DNA of 64,000 bases from Rhodovastum atsumiense (GCF_937425535.1 NZ_OW485601.1:2835501-2899500); one strand, 5' to 3'; positions 9,478 through 21,990 are shown, numbered from the stretch's first letter. Notes: generated by a model from the letters alone, not told the origin. Program-made: numbers and translations.

Positions 9478-10887
9478 ATGAACGACCTGGCAAATAATGC
9501 CGGCGCCCGCACGCCTCTCGTCACGGACATGCTCGTTGTCCCGGTCGCCGGCCAGGATTGTATGCTGCTGAACCTGTGTGGCGCGCACGGTCCCTTCTTC
9601 ACCCGCAACGTGGTGGTGCTGAAGGACAGCGCCGGCAACACCGGCCTCGGCGAGGTCCCGGGCGGGGAGGGGATCCGCGCCACGCTGGAGCGGTCAATCC
9701 CGCTGGTGGTCGGCCAGCCGATCGGCAGCTTCAACGCCATCCTCAATGCCATCCGCGCGACGCTGCCCGGCGCGAAGGCGGCGAAACAGACCATCGTCCA
9801 CCAGGTGACCTCGGAGTCGGAGGCGCGGGTGCTGCGCCAGCCGCACGAGATCAACCTGCGCACCGACAACGTCATCACCGCGGTCGAGGCGGCGCTGCTC
9901 GACCTGCTCGGCCAGCACATGGGCGTGCCGGTCTGCGCCCTGCTCGGCACCGGCCAGCAGCGCGGCGCGGCGAAGATGCTCGCCTACCTGTTCTATGTCG
10001 GCGACCGCGGCCGCACCGACCTGCCCTATCCCGAAGCGCGCGGCGGCGCTGATGCCTGGGAGCGCGTGCGCACCGAGGCGGCGCTGACCCCGGAGGCCAT
10101 CGTCCGCCAGGCCGAGGCCGCTACCGCCCGCTACGGGTTTTCCGACTACAAGCTCAAGGGCGGGGTGATGCCCGGCGAAGACGAGATGCAGGCGGTGCTC
10201 GCCCTGCACCGGCGCTTCCCGGAAGGGCGGGTGACGCTTGACCCGAACGGCGCCTGGACGCTCGCCGAGGCGATCGAACTGGGCCGCGCCTACGGCCACG
10301 CCATGGCCTATGCCGAGGACCCGTGCGGCCCCGAGGCCGGCTATTCCGGCCGCGAGGTGATGGCCGAGTTCCGTCGTGCCACCGGCATCCCGACCGCGAC
10401 CAACATGATCGCCACCGACTGGCGCCAGCTCGGCCATTCGCTGTCGCTGCAGTCGGTGGACATCCCGCTTGCCGATCCGCATTTCTGGACGTTGCAGGGC
10501 TCGGTGCGGGTGGCGCAGCTCTGCGAGGCGGTCGGCCTGACCTGGGGTTCGCATTCCAACAACCATTTCGACATCTCGCTGGCGATGTTCACCCATTGCG
10601 CCGCCGCCGCGCCGGGGGACATCACCGCCATCGACACGCACTGGATCTGGCAAGAGGGCAACGAGCGCCTGACCCGCGAACCGCTGCAGATCGTGGGTGG
10701 CAGCGTCGCGGTGCCGGACCGGCCGGGCCTGGGCATCGAGATCGACATGGACCGGCTGCAGAAGGCCCACGAGGTCTACAAGAAGATCGGCACCGGCGCC
10801 CGCGACGACGCCATGGCCATGCAATACCTGCTGCCTGGCTGGACCTATGACCCAAAGCGCCCCGCCTTTGGCCGCAAGGCCGCCTGA
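9478..10887 (+). CDS. gudD: Glucarate dehydratase-family protein, copy 1 (enolase superfamily)
   Basis: 469 residues of the mandelate racemase-like enolase superfamily. Key positions are all visible: the base motif YKLKGG near 225, metal ligands in [13 protein letters not shown] and N/D of the following strands, and the His motif [15 protein letters not shown] near 355. It dehydrates D-glucarate or L-idarate to 5-keto-4-deoxyglucarate. Compared with copy 2 it carries about 18-20 additional residues near position 100-125 (between LNAIRATLP and INLRTDN), close to the capping domain that decides substrate. It may therefore differ in substrate from copy 2 (for example a GudX-like role). Confidence 0.88.
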   Translation: MNDLANNAGARTPLVTDMLVVPVAGQDCMLLNLCGAHGPFFTRNVVVLKDSAGNTGLGEVPGGEGIRATLERSIPLVVGQPIGSFNAILNAIRATLPGAKAAKQTIVHQVTSESEARVLRQPHEINLRTDNVITAVEAALLDLLGQHMGVPVCALLGTGQQRGAAKMLAYLFYVGDRGRTDLPYPEARGGADAWERVRTEAALTPEAIVRQAEAATARYGFSDYKLKGGVMPGEDEMQAVLALHRRFPEGRVTLDPNGAWTLAEAIELGRAYGHAMAYAEDPCGPEAGYSGREVMAEFRRATGIPTATNMIATDWRQLGHSLSLQSVDIPLADPHFWTLQGSVRVAQLCEAVGLTWGSHSNNHFDISLAMFTHCAAAAPGDITAIDTHWIWQEGNERLTREPLQIVGGSVAVPDRPGLGIEIDMDRLQKAHEVYKKIGTGARDDAMAMQYLLPGWTYDPKRPAFGRKAA

Positions 10888-10900
10888 AGGGAGGACCCAG

Positions 10901-12235
10901 ATGTCCCGTTCCGATACCCCCGTCGTCACCGAGATGCGCGTCGTGCCCGTGGCCGGGCATGACAGCATGCTGCTCAATCTCTCCGGCGCGCACGGTCCCT
11001 TCTTCACCCGCAACGTGCTGCTGCTGCGCGACAATGCCGGCCGCACCGGCGTGGGCGAGGTGCCCGGCGGCGAGAAGATCCGCCAGACGCTGGAAGATGC
11101 CCGCGCGCTGGTGATCGGCAAGCCGATCGGCAACTACAAGAACGTGCTCAATGCCGTGCGCGGCCGCTTTGCCGACCGCGATGCCGGTGGACGCGGCCTG
11201 CAGACCTTCGACCTGCGCACCACCATCCATGTGGTGACCGCGATCGAGGCAGCGCTGCTCGACCTGCTCGGCCAGTATCTCGACGTGCCGGTGGCGGCGC
11301 TGCTCGGTGACGGCCAGCAGCGCGACGCCGTGGAGATGCTGGGCTACCTGTTCTATGTCGGTGACCGCGCCCGTACCGATCTGCCTTACCTCGCCGAGCC
11401 CGACGCGAAGGATGACTGGTTCCGCCTGCGCCGCGAGGCCGCGCTGACGCCGGAAGGGGTCGTGCGCCTCGCCGAAGCCGCGCATGCCCACTATGGCTTC
11501 AACGACTTCAAGCTGAAGGGCGGTGTGTTCAGCGGCGCCGAGGAGATCGAGGCGATCGCGGCACTGGCGGCCCGCTTCCCGCAGGCGCGCATCACCCTCG
11601 ATCCCAACGGCGCCTGGTCACTGGCCGAGGCGATCTCGCTGTGCAAGGGGCGGCACGACATCCTGGCCTATGCCGAGGACCCGTGCGGCGCCGAGCAGGG
11701 CTATTCCGGCCGCGAGGTGATGGCCGAGTTCCGCCGTGCCACCGGCCTGCCGACCGCCACCAACATGATCGCCACCGACTGGCGGCAGATGGGCCACGCG
11801 ATCTCGCTGCAGTCGGTCGATATCCCACTGGCCGACCCGCATTTCTGGACCATGCAGGGCTCGGTGCGGGTGGCGCAGATGTGCCATGAGTGGGGCCTGA
11901 CCTGGGGCTCGCACTCCAACAACCATTTCGACATCTCGCTGGCGATGTTCACCCATGTCGCGGCGGCGGCGCCGGGCAAGATCACGGCGATCGACACGCA
12001 CTGGATCTGGCAGGACGGCCAGCACCTGACGCGTGACCCGCTGAAGATCGTCGGCGGGATGGTGAAGGTGCCGGAGAAACCGGGCCTCGGCATCGAGGTG
12101 AATCTCGATGCACTGGAACAGGCGAACGCGCTGTACAAGCAGCACGGCCTCGGCGCGCGCGACGATGCGGTGGCGATGCAGTACCTGATCCCGGGCTGGA
12201 AGTTCGACAACAAGCGCCCCTGCCTGGTGCGCTGA
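10901..12235 (+). CDS. gudD: Glucarate dehydratase, copy 2
   Basis: 444 residues, nearly the E. coli GudD length (446). It has the FKLKGG lysine motif, LDPNGAW, EDPCG, and [15 protein letters not shown], so all catalytic and Mg2+ positions are kept. The start at 10901 is preceded by GGGAGGACCCAG and lies 13 bases after copy 1, so the two are co-transcribed. The pair looks like a tandem duplication that has diverged: long blocks ([25 protein letters not shown]) are nearly identical while N-terminal capping regions differ. Confidence 0.92.
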   Translation: MSRSDTPVVTEMRVVPVAGHDSMLLNLSGAHGPFFTRNVLLLRDNAGRTGVGEVPGGEKIRQTLEDARALVIGKPIGNYKNVLNAVRGRFADRDAGGRGLQTFDLRTTIHVVTAIEAALLDLLGQYLDVPVAALLGDGQQRDAVEMLGYLFYVGDRARTDLPYLAEPDAKDDWFRLRREAALTPEGVVRLAEAAHAHYGFNDFKLKGGVFSGAEEIEAIAALAARFPQARITLDPNGAWSLAEAISLCKGRHDILAYAEDPCGAEQGYSGREVMAEFRRATGLPTATNMIATDWRQMGHAISLQSVDIPLADPHFWTMQGSVRVAQMCHEWGLTWGSHSNNHFDISLAMFTHVAAAAPGKITAIDTHWIWQDGQHLTRDPLKIVGGMVKVPEKPGLGIEVNLDALEQANALYKQHGLGARDDAVAMQYLIPGWKFDNKRPCLVR

Positions 12236-12245
12236 TACAGGAAGG

Positions 12246-12395
12246 CCAGGGCTCTGCCCTGGACCCGGCAGGGGCCACAAGGCCCCTGCACCCCCATAGC
12301 GCTGCGCGGCAAGGAATGGGTTCCAAGGGCCTTGTGGCCCTTGGTGGAGGTCCAGGAGGCAAAGCCTCCTGGTCGGGTTCGGGGCGAAGCCCCGA
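12246..12395. repeat. Array of five consecutive stem-loops between convergent genes
   Basis: Between the gudD copy 2 stop and the torA stop lie five hairpins in 150 bases: stems at 12246-12252/12256-12262, 12269-12276/12281-12288, 12323-12331/12336-12344, 12352-12360/12364-12372 and 12379-12385/12389-12395. All have 7-9 perfectly paired bases and loops of 3-4. They can end transcription from both sides. The composition looks like a mobile or dispersed intergenic repeat rather than one terminator. Confidence 0.75.
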
Positions 12396-12398
12396 CGG

Positions 12399-14867
12399 TC
12401 AGCCCGCCCGCGCCGGTGCCGTGAACACCGTCACTTCCGGCGGCATGCCCTGGAATTTCTCGACCTCCGCCATCGTCGTACAGGCCGACGTTGCCTGTGA
12501 CAGCCGCGAGGTCCCGATATCGGGCGTGAGCACGTTCGGGTCGCCGAACTTGCACAGTGTGTCCGGCTTGCCGGGGTCAAGCGGATCGTACCACGCGCCT
12601 TCCTGCAGCCGCAGCACGCCGGGGCGGATATCCTCGGTCACCACGGCGCCGGCGAGGCACTGGCCGCGGTCGTTGAACACCCGCACCGTGTCGCCATCCT
12701 TGATGCCACGGGAGGCGGCATCTGCCGGGTTGATCCAGCAGGGCGAGCGTCCCGCGACCTCGTACAGCTTGCGCACCGCTGCGCTGCCACAGAGCTGTGA
12801 ATGCAGGCGCAGCTCGGGGTGCGAGGAGTTCACGTGCAGCGGATACTTGCCAGGCCTGCCGAGGCGCTCGACCGGTTCCATCCAGGTCGGGTGCGGCGGG
12901 CAGTCCTCGTATTTCATCCGTTCGATGGCGGTTGAGAAAATCTCGATCTTGCCTGAGGGCGTTGGCAACGGGTTGAGCAGCGGGTCCTGCCGGAAGGCGG
13001 CGTATTTGATCCATTTCTTCGATGCGGCGGGAACCTCGAATTCCACTACCCCGGCACCGTTCCAGAAGCTGTCGAAATCCGGCATGGGGATGTTCTTCGG
13101 CTTCGCCGCGGCCAGCGCGGCGTCGTAGCTCGCGCGGATCCAGTCCATCTCCGATTTGCCTTCGGTGAACGGCTGCTCCACCCCCAGGCGCTTCGCCAGA
13201 TCCTTGAAGATGTCGTAGTCATTGCGGGCCTCGAACACCGGGTCGATGATCTTGCGCATCGCCATGATCGCGACGCCGGCAGAAGGGCCGACGCGTTCGA
13301 TGTCGTTGCGTTCCACCGTTGTGGTGGCGGGCAGCACGATGTCCGCCATGCGGGCGCTGGCCGTCCACTGGAAGTCCTGGACGATGAAGGTCTCGAACTT
13401 CTTCCACGCCGCCACCTGTCGATTGCGGTCCTGGTGGTGGTGGAACGGGTTGCCGCCAACCCAGTAGGCGAAGCGCACGTCAGGGTATTTGAAGCGCTTG
13501 CCGTTGTGCTCGTACTCGCCACCCGGGTTGAGCAGCATGTCGACGATGCGGGCGCAGGGGATCACCTTGGTACCGCGGTCTTCGGTCCAGGGCTTGGTTT
13601 CGACGCGCTTGCCGGCCGACATGCCGTTGCCGAGCGGCGGAGCAAGCGACATCGGTGCGCCGCCGCCGTCGATGTGGTAGCGCTGCACGAAGCCACCGCC
13701 GGGCAGGCCGATCTGGCCAAGCATGCAGGCCAGGGTGATCAGCATCCAGGGGGCCTGCTCGCCGTGCTGCTGGCGCTGCGTGGCCCAGCCGCCGACCAGC
13801 ATGGTGCGGTTCTTCGCGAAGCGCCGTGCCAGGTCGCGGATCACCGCCGCCGGGATGCCGCAGATCGCCTCGGCCCATTCGACGCTCTTGGCGATGCCGT
13901 CGGACTTGCCGGTCAGGTAGTCGGCGAAGCGATCGAAGCCACGCGTGCAGTCCTTGAGGAACTTGCTGTCGTGCAGGTTCTCGCTTAGCAGTGTGTGGGC
14001 GATGCCGATCATCATCGCGACGTCGGTGTGTGGTCGTGGCGCGATCCACTCGGCGTTCAACTTCTTGCAGGCATCGGTGCGCACCGGGTCAATGAAAATC
14101 GCCTTCTTGCCCCGCTTCGCCAGCTCGTCGAACCAACCCCAGACCTGATGGTCGGGGATGGCGGCGGAGATGTGGTTGTTGCCGAGCGGGCTGCAGGCCC
14201 AGAACACCAGCAACTCGGTGTTCTCGGTCACGGTGCCGTACGCGGTCTGCTGGCCTTCGGCCTCCACCGAGCCGACCACGTAGGGCATGATGCCCTCGAG
14301 CGCCGCCTTGGAATAGTTGGACGAGGATTCGACATAGCCGCCGCTGAGATTCAGCAGGCGCTTCAGCATCGTCTGCGGGTTGCCGACGCGCCCGGAGCTG
14401 CGCCAGCCATAGCTGCCGCCGAACAGTGCCCAGGGGCCGTGCTCGGCCTGCATGCGACGGATCTCGCCGGCCACCAGGTCGAGCGCCTTGTCCCAGCTCA
14501 CCCGCACGAAGTCGCCCGTGCCCCGGGTCTCGGGGGCGGCACCGGGACCCTGTTCCAGCCAGGCCCGCCGCACCATCGGGTAGCGGATGCGGGCCGGATT
14601 GTAGACGATGTCCTGCACGCCGGCGAGGGTAGGGGAGGGGCGCGGGTCCTTCTCCCAGGGGCGGAGGCTGACGAAGCGGCCGTCCTCGACGCGGGCGTGG
14701 AAGGCGCCCCAGTGCGAGCCGCTCAGGATTTCCTGCGGGCCGGCGGCGCGGGCGCGTCCCGGCATTCCGCCGATCGTGGCTGTCGCGCCGAGCGCGGCGG
14801 CGGAGACCAGCAGCCGGCGCCGCGTCAGCGCACAGGGGCTGGCGGCCTGGGTATCAGGGATGGTCAT
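12399..14867 (-). CDS. torA: Periplasmic TMAO/DMSO reductase, molybdopterin enzyme
   Basis: 822 residues of the DMSO reductase family (bis-MGD, TorA/DorA/BisC branch). A Tat signal (TRRRLLVSAAALGATAT, residues 15-31) directs export of the folded enzyme. The active-site region GGSYGW near 152 contains the Tyr-Gly-Trp triad; the expected Mo-ligand serine follows 31 residues after the Trp, in SSNYSKAALEG. Further blocks are GQIGLPGGGF, NPFHHHQDRN and the C-terminal VRVFNDRGQ domain IV. It reduces N- or S-oxides as terminal acceptor. Start ATG overlaps the torD stop (ATGA), so the two are translationally coupled. Whether TMAO or DMSO is preferred cannot be settled here; the Tyr favours S-oxide use. 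Confidence 0.9.
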   Translation of the reverse strand: MTIPDTQAASPCALTRRRLLVSAAALGATATIGGMPGRARAAGPQEILSGSHWGAFHARVEDGRFVSLRPWEKDPRPSPTLAGVQDIVYNPARIRYPMVRRAWLEQGPGAAPETRGTGDFVRVSWDKALDLVAGEIRRMQAEHGPWALFGGSYGWRSSGRVGNPQTMLKRLLNLSGGYVESSSNYSKAALEGIMPYVVGSVEAEGQQTAYGTVTENTELLVFWACSPLGNNHISAAIPDHQVWGWFDELAKRGKKAIFIDPVRTDACKKLNAEWIAPRPHTDVAMMIGIAHTLLSENLHDSKFLKDCTRGFDRFADYLTGKSDGIAKSVEWAEAICGIPAAVIRDLARRFAKNRTMLVGGWATQRQQHGEQAPWMLITLACMLGQIGLPGGGFVQRYHIDGGGAPMSLAPPLGNGMSAGKRVETKPWTEDRGTKVIPCARIVDMLLNPGGEYEHNGKRFKYPDVRFAYWVGGNPFHHHQDRNRQVAAWKKFETFIVQDFQWTASARMADIVLPATTTVERNDIERVGPSAGVAIMAMRKIIDPVFEARNDYDIFKDLAKRLGVEQPFTEGKSEMDWIRASYDAALAAAKPKNIPMPDFDSFWNGAGVVEFEVPAASKKWIKYAAFRQDPLLNPLPTPSGKIEIFSTAIERMKYEDCPPHPTWMEPVERLGRPGKYPLHVNSSHPELRLHSQLCGSAAVRKLYEVAGRSPCWINPADAASRGIKDGDTVRVFNDRGQCLAGAVVTEDIRPGVLRLQEGAWYDPLDPGKPDTLCKFGDPNVLTPDIGTSRLSQATSACTTMAEVEKFQGMPPEVTVFTAPARAG

Positions 14868-15499
14868 GCACCCATTTCCTCATGGACGTGTTCGGATCCG
14901 GCACACGCAGCCGCGTCTTCCTGCAGCAGGAAGAGGTGCAGCAGCGTGGCCAGGGCGGCGTAGAAGCCGGGCGGGTCGCAGGTGGTGCACGCCGCGGCGA
15001 AGCGTGGCACCCAGCCGAGCAGGCGCTCCCGCAGCGCCGCCACGGCTGTTGCATCGGGATCGGGGGCCGCCAGCAAGGCGGCCATGAGCGACAATTCGAT
15101 GGCCAGGTGATCCGGCGGCTCGCAGCACTCCGCGGCGACGGCGAGCCCATGCGTGGCCAGCAACGTGGCCATTTCCGCGGTCGGTTCCTGAAACAGCCGT
15201 CCGCCCGTGCCGCGCCAGGCGGATTCGCAGGGTGGCACCGTGCCTTGCGGACCACCGGTCCCCAGGAAGAGCCGGCAGAATGCCGCGTTCAACCGGCTGG
15301 TCGCCGTCGGGGTATCGGCGAAGCCGGCGAGCACGGTGCAGGCCCGTTGGAGGGGCGGGCGGCAGACTGGGCGCTGCAGCAGTGCCCCGAGGCAACCGAG
15401 CCGGCCATCCGCCCTCAGCGCGGCAACGTCTTCCTGTTCCAGCGGCGCAGCAAAGAAGGTGGCAAACCCGGCGAAGAGGTCGGCGCGGGACAGGGACAT
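14864..15499 (-). CDS. torD: TorD-family chaperone for the molybdoreductase
   Basis: 211 residues, all-helical, with the family EPPDH motif near residue 121 and conserved AFCRLFLG before it. TorD-type proteins bind the Tat signal and the apo-reductase and assist cofactor loading in the cytoplasm. The start at 15499 gives MSLSRADLFAGFATFFAAPL, a normal TorD N-terminus; the longer open frame overlaps torC and is a shadow. Overlaps torA by four bases and lies 14 bases after torC. It contains several cysteines (CC at 119-120 region, CTTC) that are not generally conserved. Confidence 0.85.
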   Translation of the reverse strand: MSLSRADLFAGFATFFAAPLEQEDVAALRADGRLGCLGALLQRPVCRPPLQRACTVLAGFADTPTATSRLNAAFCRLFLGTGGPQGTVPPCESAWRGTGGRLFQEPTAEMATLLATHGLAVAAECCEPPDHLAIELSLMAALLAAPDPDATAVAALRERLLGWVPRFAAACTTCDPPGFYAALATLLHLFLLQEDAAACAGSEHVHEEMGA

Positions 15500-15513
15500 G
15501 GTGCGGCTTCTGC

Positions 15514-16671
15514 TCAATGCCCCGCGTGCATCTGCAGGTACTTCAACATGAAGCGATACTGCTCGTCGTCGAGCGTGATGTTGTTCTTCATGTCGGCCAG
15601 CGCCCCGGTCCACTGGTTGGGCAGGAAGTGGTTGATCGGCGTCAGCCCGTGGCAGGAACTGCAACTGGCCTGGTACATCTCGGCGCCATAGGCCCAGAGA
15701 CGGTTGATGTCGGAGAACAATCCCTGGCGCTGGACCCACACCGTGAGCGAAACCGGTGTCCAGGTGAGCTCGGTTTCGGGATCCAGCACGGGGGTACCAC
15801 GCTCCAGCTTCTCGGTGGTTTCATCCGGCATCACGGCGGTCATGATGCGCTGGCCCTTGGCCACGTAGATCAGCCGTTCGGCGCCTTCCTGGGCCCAGCC
15901 GCTGACACGCACCTGCACCCAGTCGCCATTGCGCGCCAGCACCTTCACCGGCGAGGCAGGCAGCAGCTTGCCGGCGGACTCTCCATCCTGGGCCGCGGCG
16001 GGACGGTCGAGGAAGAACGGTGTGGTGGCCAGCGTGTAGAGATCGTTCGCCCGCGCACCTTCGCTGGCCGCATCGGCGACCAGTTGCTCCCAGGTGGCGC
16101 GGTAGCCGCTGGACATGTCAGGCAGCTTGTGGGCGATGCCCTTGTGGCAGGCGATGCAGCTCTCGCCCTTGGCAAGGCCCTTGGTCATCTGGTCGGATTT
16201 CGGTCGTTGCTTGTGCGGGTCCATGGCCGACGCGAGGTGACAGGAACGGCACTCACGCGAATCAGTCGCTTCCATCCGGGCCCAGACCTGTTGCGCCATG
16301 CGCAGTCGGTTGCGCTCGAACTTCTCCGGCGTGTCGATGGTGCCCAGCGCCTCGTGCCAGACATCCTTCGCCGCCCCCAGCTTGGCCAGCAGCTTCGGTC
16401 CGGTCTCGTGCGGCACATGGCAATCCGAGCACACCGCACGCACGCCGGAGGCGTTGCGGAAATGTGGCGAGGCCTGGTACTCGGTATAGGGCGCCTGCAT
16501 GCTGTGGCAGGAGACGCAGAATTCCAGCGTGCTTGAACGATCGAGCGCCACCGATACGGCACCGCCGGCGGCAAGCGTGCCGGCCACGGCCACGGCGACG
16601 AGGGCGATCATGCCTCCCAGTCCGATTTTGATGCCAGGCTCGCGCCAGGCTTTTCTGATCCACGCCAGCAT
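15514..16671 (-). CDS. torC: Pentaheme c-type cytochrome, quinol-to-reductase electron carrier
   Basis: 385 residues. One N-terminal membrane anchor (about 15-40) is followed by four NapC/NirT-type haem sites CVSCH (52), CSDCH (81), CRSCH (141), CIACH (172) and a fifth distal site CSSCH (about 342) after a beta-rich linker. This architecture, NapC-like tetrahaem part plus C-terminal mono-haem domain, is that of TorC and distinguishes it from NapC. It takes electrons from menaquinol/ubiquinol and passes them to TorA in the periplasm. First gene of torC-torD-torA. An untranslated leader contains a perfect CGTCCCG-T-CGGGACG dyad (16688-16702). Confidence 0.93.
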   Translation of the reverse strand: MLAWIRKAWREPGIKIGLGGMIALVAVAVAGTLAAGGAVSVALDRSSTLEFCVSCHSMQAPYTEYQASPHFRNASGVRAVCSDCHVPHETGPKLLAKLGAAKDVWHEALGTIDTPEKFERNRLRMAQQVWARMEATDSRECRSCHLASAMDPHKQRPKSDQMTKGLAKGESCIACHKGIAHKLPDMSSGYRATWEQLVADAASEGARANDLYTLATTPFFLDRPAAAQDGESAGKLLPASPVKVLARNGDWVQVRVSGWAQEGAERLIYVAKGQRIMTAVMPDETTEKLERGTPVLDPETELTWTPVSLTVWVQRQGLFSDINRLWAYGAEMYQASCSSCHGLTPINHFLPNQWTGALADMKNNITLDDEQYRFMLKYLQMHAGH

Positions 16672-16786
16672 GTCCTGCTCCCGGGGGCGTCCCGTCGGGA
16701 CGACGGGCCATTACGGCTTTTTCTAGATTATTGCTGTGAACCGGGTTTGTCCTTGTGTTAACAGGAGGTGAACCGGTGAGGGTGGC
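16672..16786. promoter_or_regulatory. Divergent torC / torR control region
   Basis: 115 bases between the divergent cytochrome gene and its probable regulator. A perfect 7+1+7 dyad lies at 16688-16702 close to torC, and an AT-rich stretch (CTTTTTCTAGATTATTG, about 16718-16734) is the likely promoter core. I see no copy of the E. coli tor box decamer. Confidence 0.4.
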
Positions 16787-17502
16787 ATGTTATCGGAGCC
16801 ATGCACGACAAGAGGGGCTGCGGCGCAAGGCCGCCATGTGCTGGTGGTGGACGACGAGCCGGTAGCCCGTGAATCGATCACGGCCTATTTCGAGCGCGAA
16901 GGTTTCCGTGTGACCGCCGTGGGCAGTGGTGCCGGCCTGCGCGCTGTGTTGGCGCGGGAAACGCCGGACCTGCTGTTGCTGGATATCCGTCTGCCTGACG
17001 AAGATGGATTGGCCATCATGCGCGAATTGCGCGCCCAGAGTGCCCTGCCGGTGATCCTGGTTTCGGCCCGGGGGGACGAGGTGGATCGCGTGCTGGGCCT
17101 GGAGCTCGGTGCCGATGATTATGTCACCAAACCGTTCTCGCCGCGTGAGCTGCTGGCGCGGGCCCGCACCGTGCTGCGTCGGATCGGTGCCAGTTCGTAT
17201 TCATCCGGGCCGGACCGCATGGTTCGTCGTTTCGCGGGCTGGAGCATTGACTTTTCGCTTCGGCGCCTGACCTCGCCGGGCGGGGAGGAGGTGCGGTTGA
17301 CGCGCGGCGAATTCGACCTGCTCGCCGCGCTGGCGCGCCGGCCGGGGCACGTGCTGACGCGCGACAGCCTGCTGGATGCGATCAGCCATCGCGACTGGGC
17401 GCCCAATGACCGGACCGTGGATGTTCTCGTGGCACGGCTGCGCCGCAAGATCGAGGCGGATCCGGCGCATCCACGGCTGATCGTGACGGAGCACGGCATC
17501 GG

Positions 17503-17521
<19 letters not shown>
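16787..17521 (+). CDS. torR: OmpR-family response regulator of the tor genes
   Basis: 244 residues: receiver domain (about 17-130) with acidic DDE pair, phospho-acceptor Asp in LLLDIRLPDEDG, Thr/Ser in LVSARGD and Lys in VTKPFSPREL; then a winged-helix OmpR_C DNA-binding domain ending in VTEHGIGYALHA. Divergent from torC and convergent with the TorS-like kinase, with which it overlaps by 19 bases at the 3' ends, so the pair is almost certainly a working two-component system. The ATG at 16787 has GAGGGTGG close by and a strong AGGAGG 18 bases upstream that is out of the usual range. Confidence 0.85.
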
Positions 17522-20268
<2,747 letters not shown>

Positions 20269-20407
20269 GCCTGCCCCTTTCATGCACGCAGGCCCGTCAG
20301 CCCGATGCTGCCCATGCCGGTCCCTACGCGCGCATGTCTCTGTGTCGGCAAGCGCACTTGCGGTTGCCGCGGCGCACGGGCCTGCTGGCCGTCCCGAAGG
20401 TGCCCAG
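20269..20407. promoter_or_regulatory. Divergent torS / nosR-like intergenic region
   Basis: 139 bases that must contain promoters for the sensor kinase and the NosR-like protein. I recognise no FNR-type dyad and no convincing -35/-10 pair on either strand. Confidence 0.3.
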
Positions 20408-21928
20408 ATGTTTCACCTGCCCCGTGCCAGTCTGCATCGACCTGCGACGATCCTGGTCTGCATCGCGCTTGGACTTGCCCTGGCCGGTCCCGTCCGCGCC
20501 CAGCGTCTTGCCGATCTGCTGGGCCAGGTTGCGCCGTCCGCGCTCGTTCCCGGCACCGATCGCTTCGGCCCGCCGGAGGGCACGCCGCCGCGCGCCCCGG
20601 CCTATGCGGGCAATCGGTTGCTGGGCTGGGCCTATCTCAATACCGATGTCACCGCCACGCCGGGCTATGCGGGCTGGCCCATCCTGATCCTGGTCGGCCT
20701 CGGCACCGACTGGAGAATCAGCGGCGTGAAGCTGGTGGAGCATCACGAACCGCTGCTGCTGAGCGGGGTGCCCCCCGAGCGTATCGACGCACTGGTGCAG
20801 AGCTATGTCGGCAGTGACATCGACGGCATCACCTCGATCGCGGAACGCCGCCCGGTGGATCTGATCAGCGGTGCCACGGTGAGCATGATGGCGATCGGCG
20901 ATTCCATCCTGCGCTCGGCTGTCCTGATGTTTCGCCAGTACGGCGGTATCGTGACCGGGGGGCAGGCGGCCACGCCATCTGACCAGGCCGATGCCGGGAA
21001 CGTCCCGTTGGCCGATCCGCCCATGTGGCATGCCTTGTGGCAGGCGAGTTCCGGGCGGATCGCCGTGCTGGCGGCGGCCCTGCTGGTGCTGACGGTGATT
21101 TTCTTCTGCCAGGATTGGTTCGCGCGCCGACCCGTGCTGTACGACAGGCTGCGACTGGGCTTTCTTGCCTTCACCCTGCTCTGGCTTGGCTGGTATGCGC
21201 AGGCGCAGCTTTCGGTGGTGAACGTGCTCGCCTTCGCCGCGGCCCTGCGGGCGGACTTCCGGTGGGATGCGTTCCTGGCCGCGCCGCTGATCTTCATCCT
21301 GTGGTCGGCCACCGCGGTGGCAGTGCTGTTCTGGAATCGCGGCGCTTTCTGCGGCTGGCTTTGTCCCTATGGTGCGGCGCAGGAATTGCTCAACCGCTTT
21401 GCCCGCGCGCTTGGCTTGCGGCAATGGGCCGTTCCGCATGCCGTGCATCAACGCCTCGGTGCGATAAAGTACGTGCTGTTCCTCGGCTTGTTCGGCGTCT
21501 CGCTCGGGGCCTTCGCTGCGGCCGAGCGCCTGGCGGAGCTGGAACCGTTCAAGACCGCCATCGTCCTGCGCTTCGTGCGGGACTGGCCCTTCGTGCTTGC
21601 CGCGCTGGCGCCGTTGCTTGCCGGCCTGGTCGTCGAGCGCTGTTTTTGTCGCTATCTGTGCCCGCTCGGTGCCGCCCTGGCGATTCCAGCGCGGCTGCGC
21701 CTGTTCGATTGGTTGCGCCGGCACCGTGATTGCGGCACCCCCTGTCAGCGCTGCGCCCATGCCTGCCCGGTGCAGGCCATCGAACCGGACGGGCGCATCA
21801 ATCCCAACGAATGCATCCAGTGCCTGCACTGCCAGATGCTGTACCATCACCGTGACAAATGTCCTGCGAGGATCAAGGGCCGCCGCAGGCAAGAGATGTG
21901 CGGGGGCAACCTGCGGGCGGAGGGGTGA
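20408..21928 (+). CDS. Short NosR/NirI-family membrane flavoprotein with Fe-S domain
   Basis: 506 residues. Signal/anchor at about 10-30, FMN-binding domain with the flavinylation motif DLISGATVSMM (SGAT at 154-157; the Thr would carry FMN), then a membrane core starting near 205 with FCGWLCPYGA and CRYLCPLGA cysteine pairs, and two C-terminal 4Fe-4S motifs CQRCAHACPVQAIE and CIQCLHCQMLYHHRDKCP. It is clearly a paralogue of the NosR at 39917-42085 but lacks about 215 residues, the periplasmic insert between the FMN domain and the first core helix. It should carry electrons across the membrane. Between torS and a second molybdoreductase, it more likely feeds that enzyme than NosZ; this is inference. 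Confidence 0.85.
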   Translation: MFHLPRASLHRPATILVCIALGLALAGPVRAQRLADLLGQVAPSALVPGTDRFGPPEGTPPRAPAYAGNRLLGWAYLNTDVTATPGYAGWPILILVGLGTDWRISGVKLVEHHEPLLLSGVPPERIDALVQSYVGSDIDGITSIAERRPVDLISGATVSMMAIGDSILRSAVLMFRQYGGIVTGGQAATPSDQADAGNVPLADPPMWHALWQASSGRIAVLAAALLVLTVIFFCQDWFARRPVLYDRLRLGFLAFTLLWLGWYAQAQLSVVNVLAFAAALRADFRWDAFLAAPLIFILWSATAVAVLFWNRGAFCGWLCPYGAAQELLNRFARALGLRQWAVPHAVHQRLGAIKYVLFLGLFGVSLGAFAAAERLAELEPFKTAIVLRFVRDWPFVLAALAPLLAGLVVERCFCRYLCPLGAALAIPARLRLFDWLRRHRDCGTPCQRCAHACPVQAIEPDGRINPNECIQCLHCQMLYHHRDKCPARIKGRRRQEMCGGNLRAEG

Positions 21929-21955
21929 CCCGTTGCCGGCGATCCGACGGCAGGC

Positions 21956-21990
21956 GGGGCGGAAGAGCATTCCGAAGGCTCTTCCACCCC
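21956..21990 (+). terminator. Hairpin between nosR-like gene and second molybdoreductase
   Basis: A stem with the perfect core GGAAGAGC/GCTCTTCC (21961-21968/21978-21985), extended outward by GGGG/CCCC with one mismatch, 28 bases past the nosR-like stop. No T-run follows. The genes converge, so it may serve both. Confidence 0.55.
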
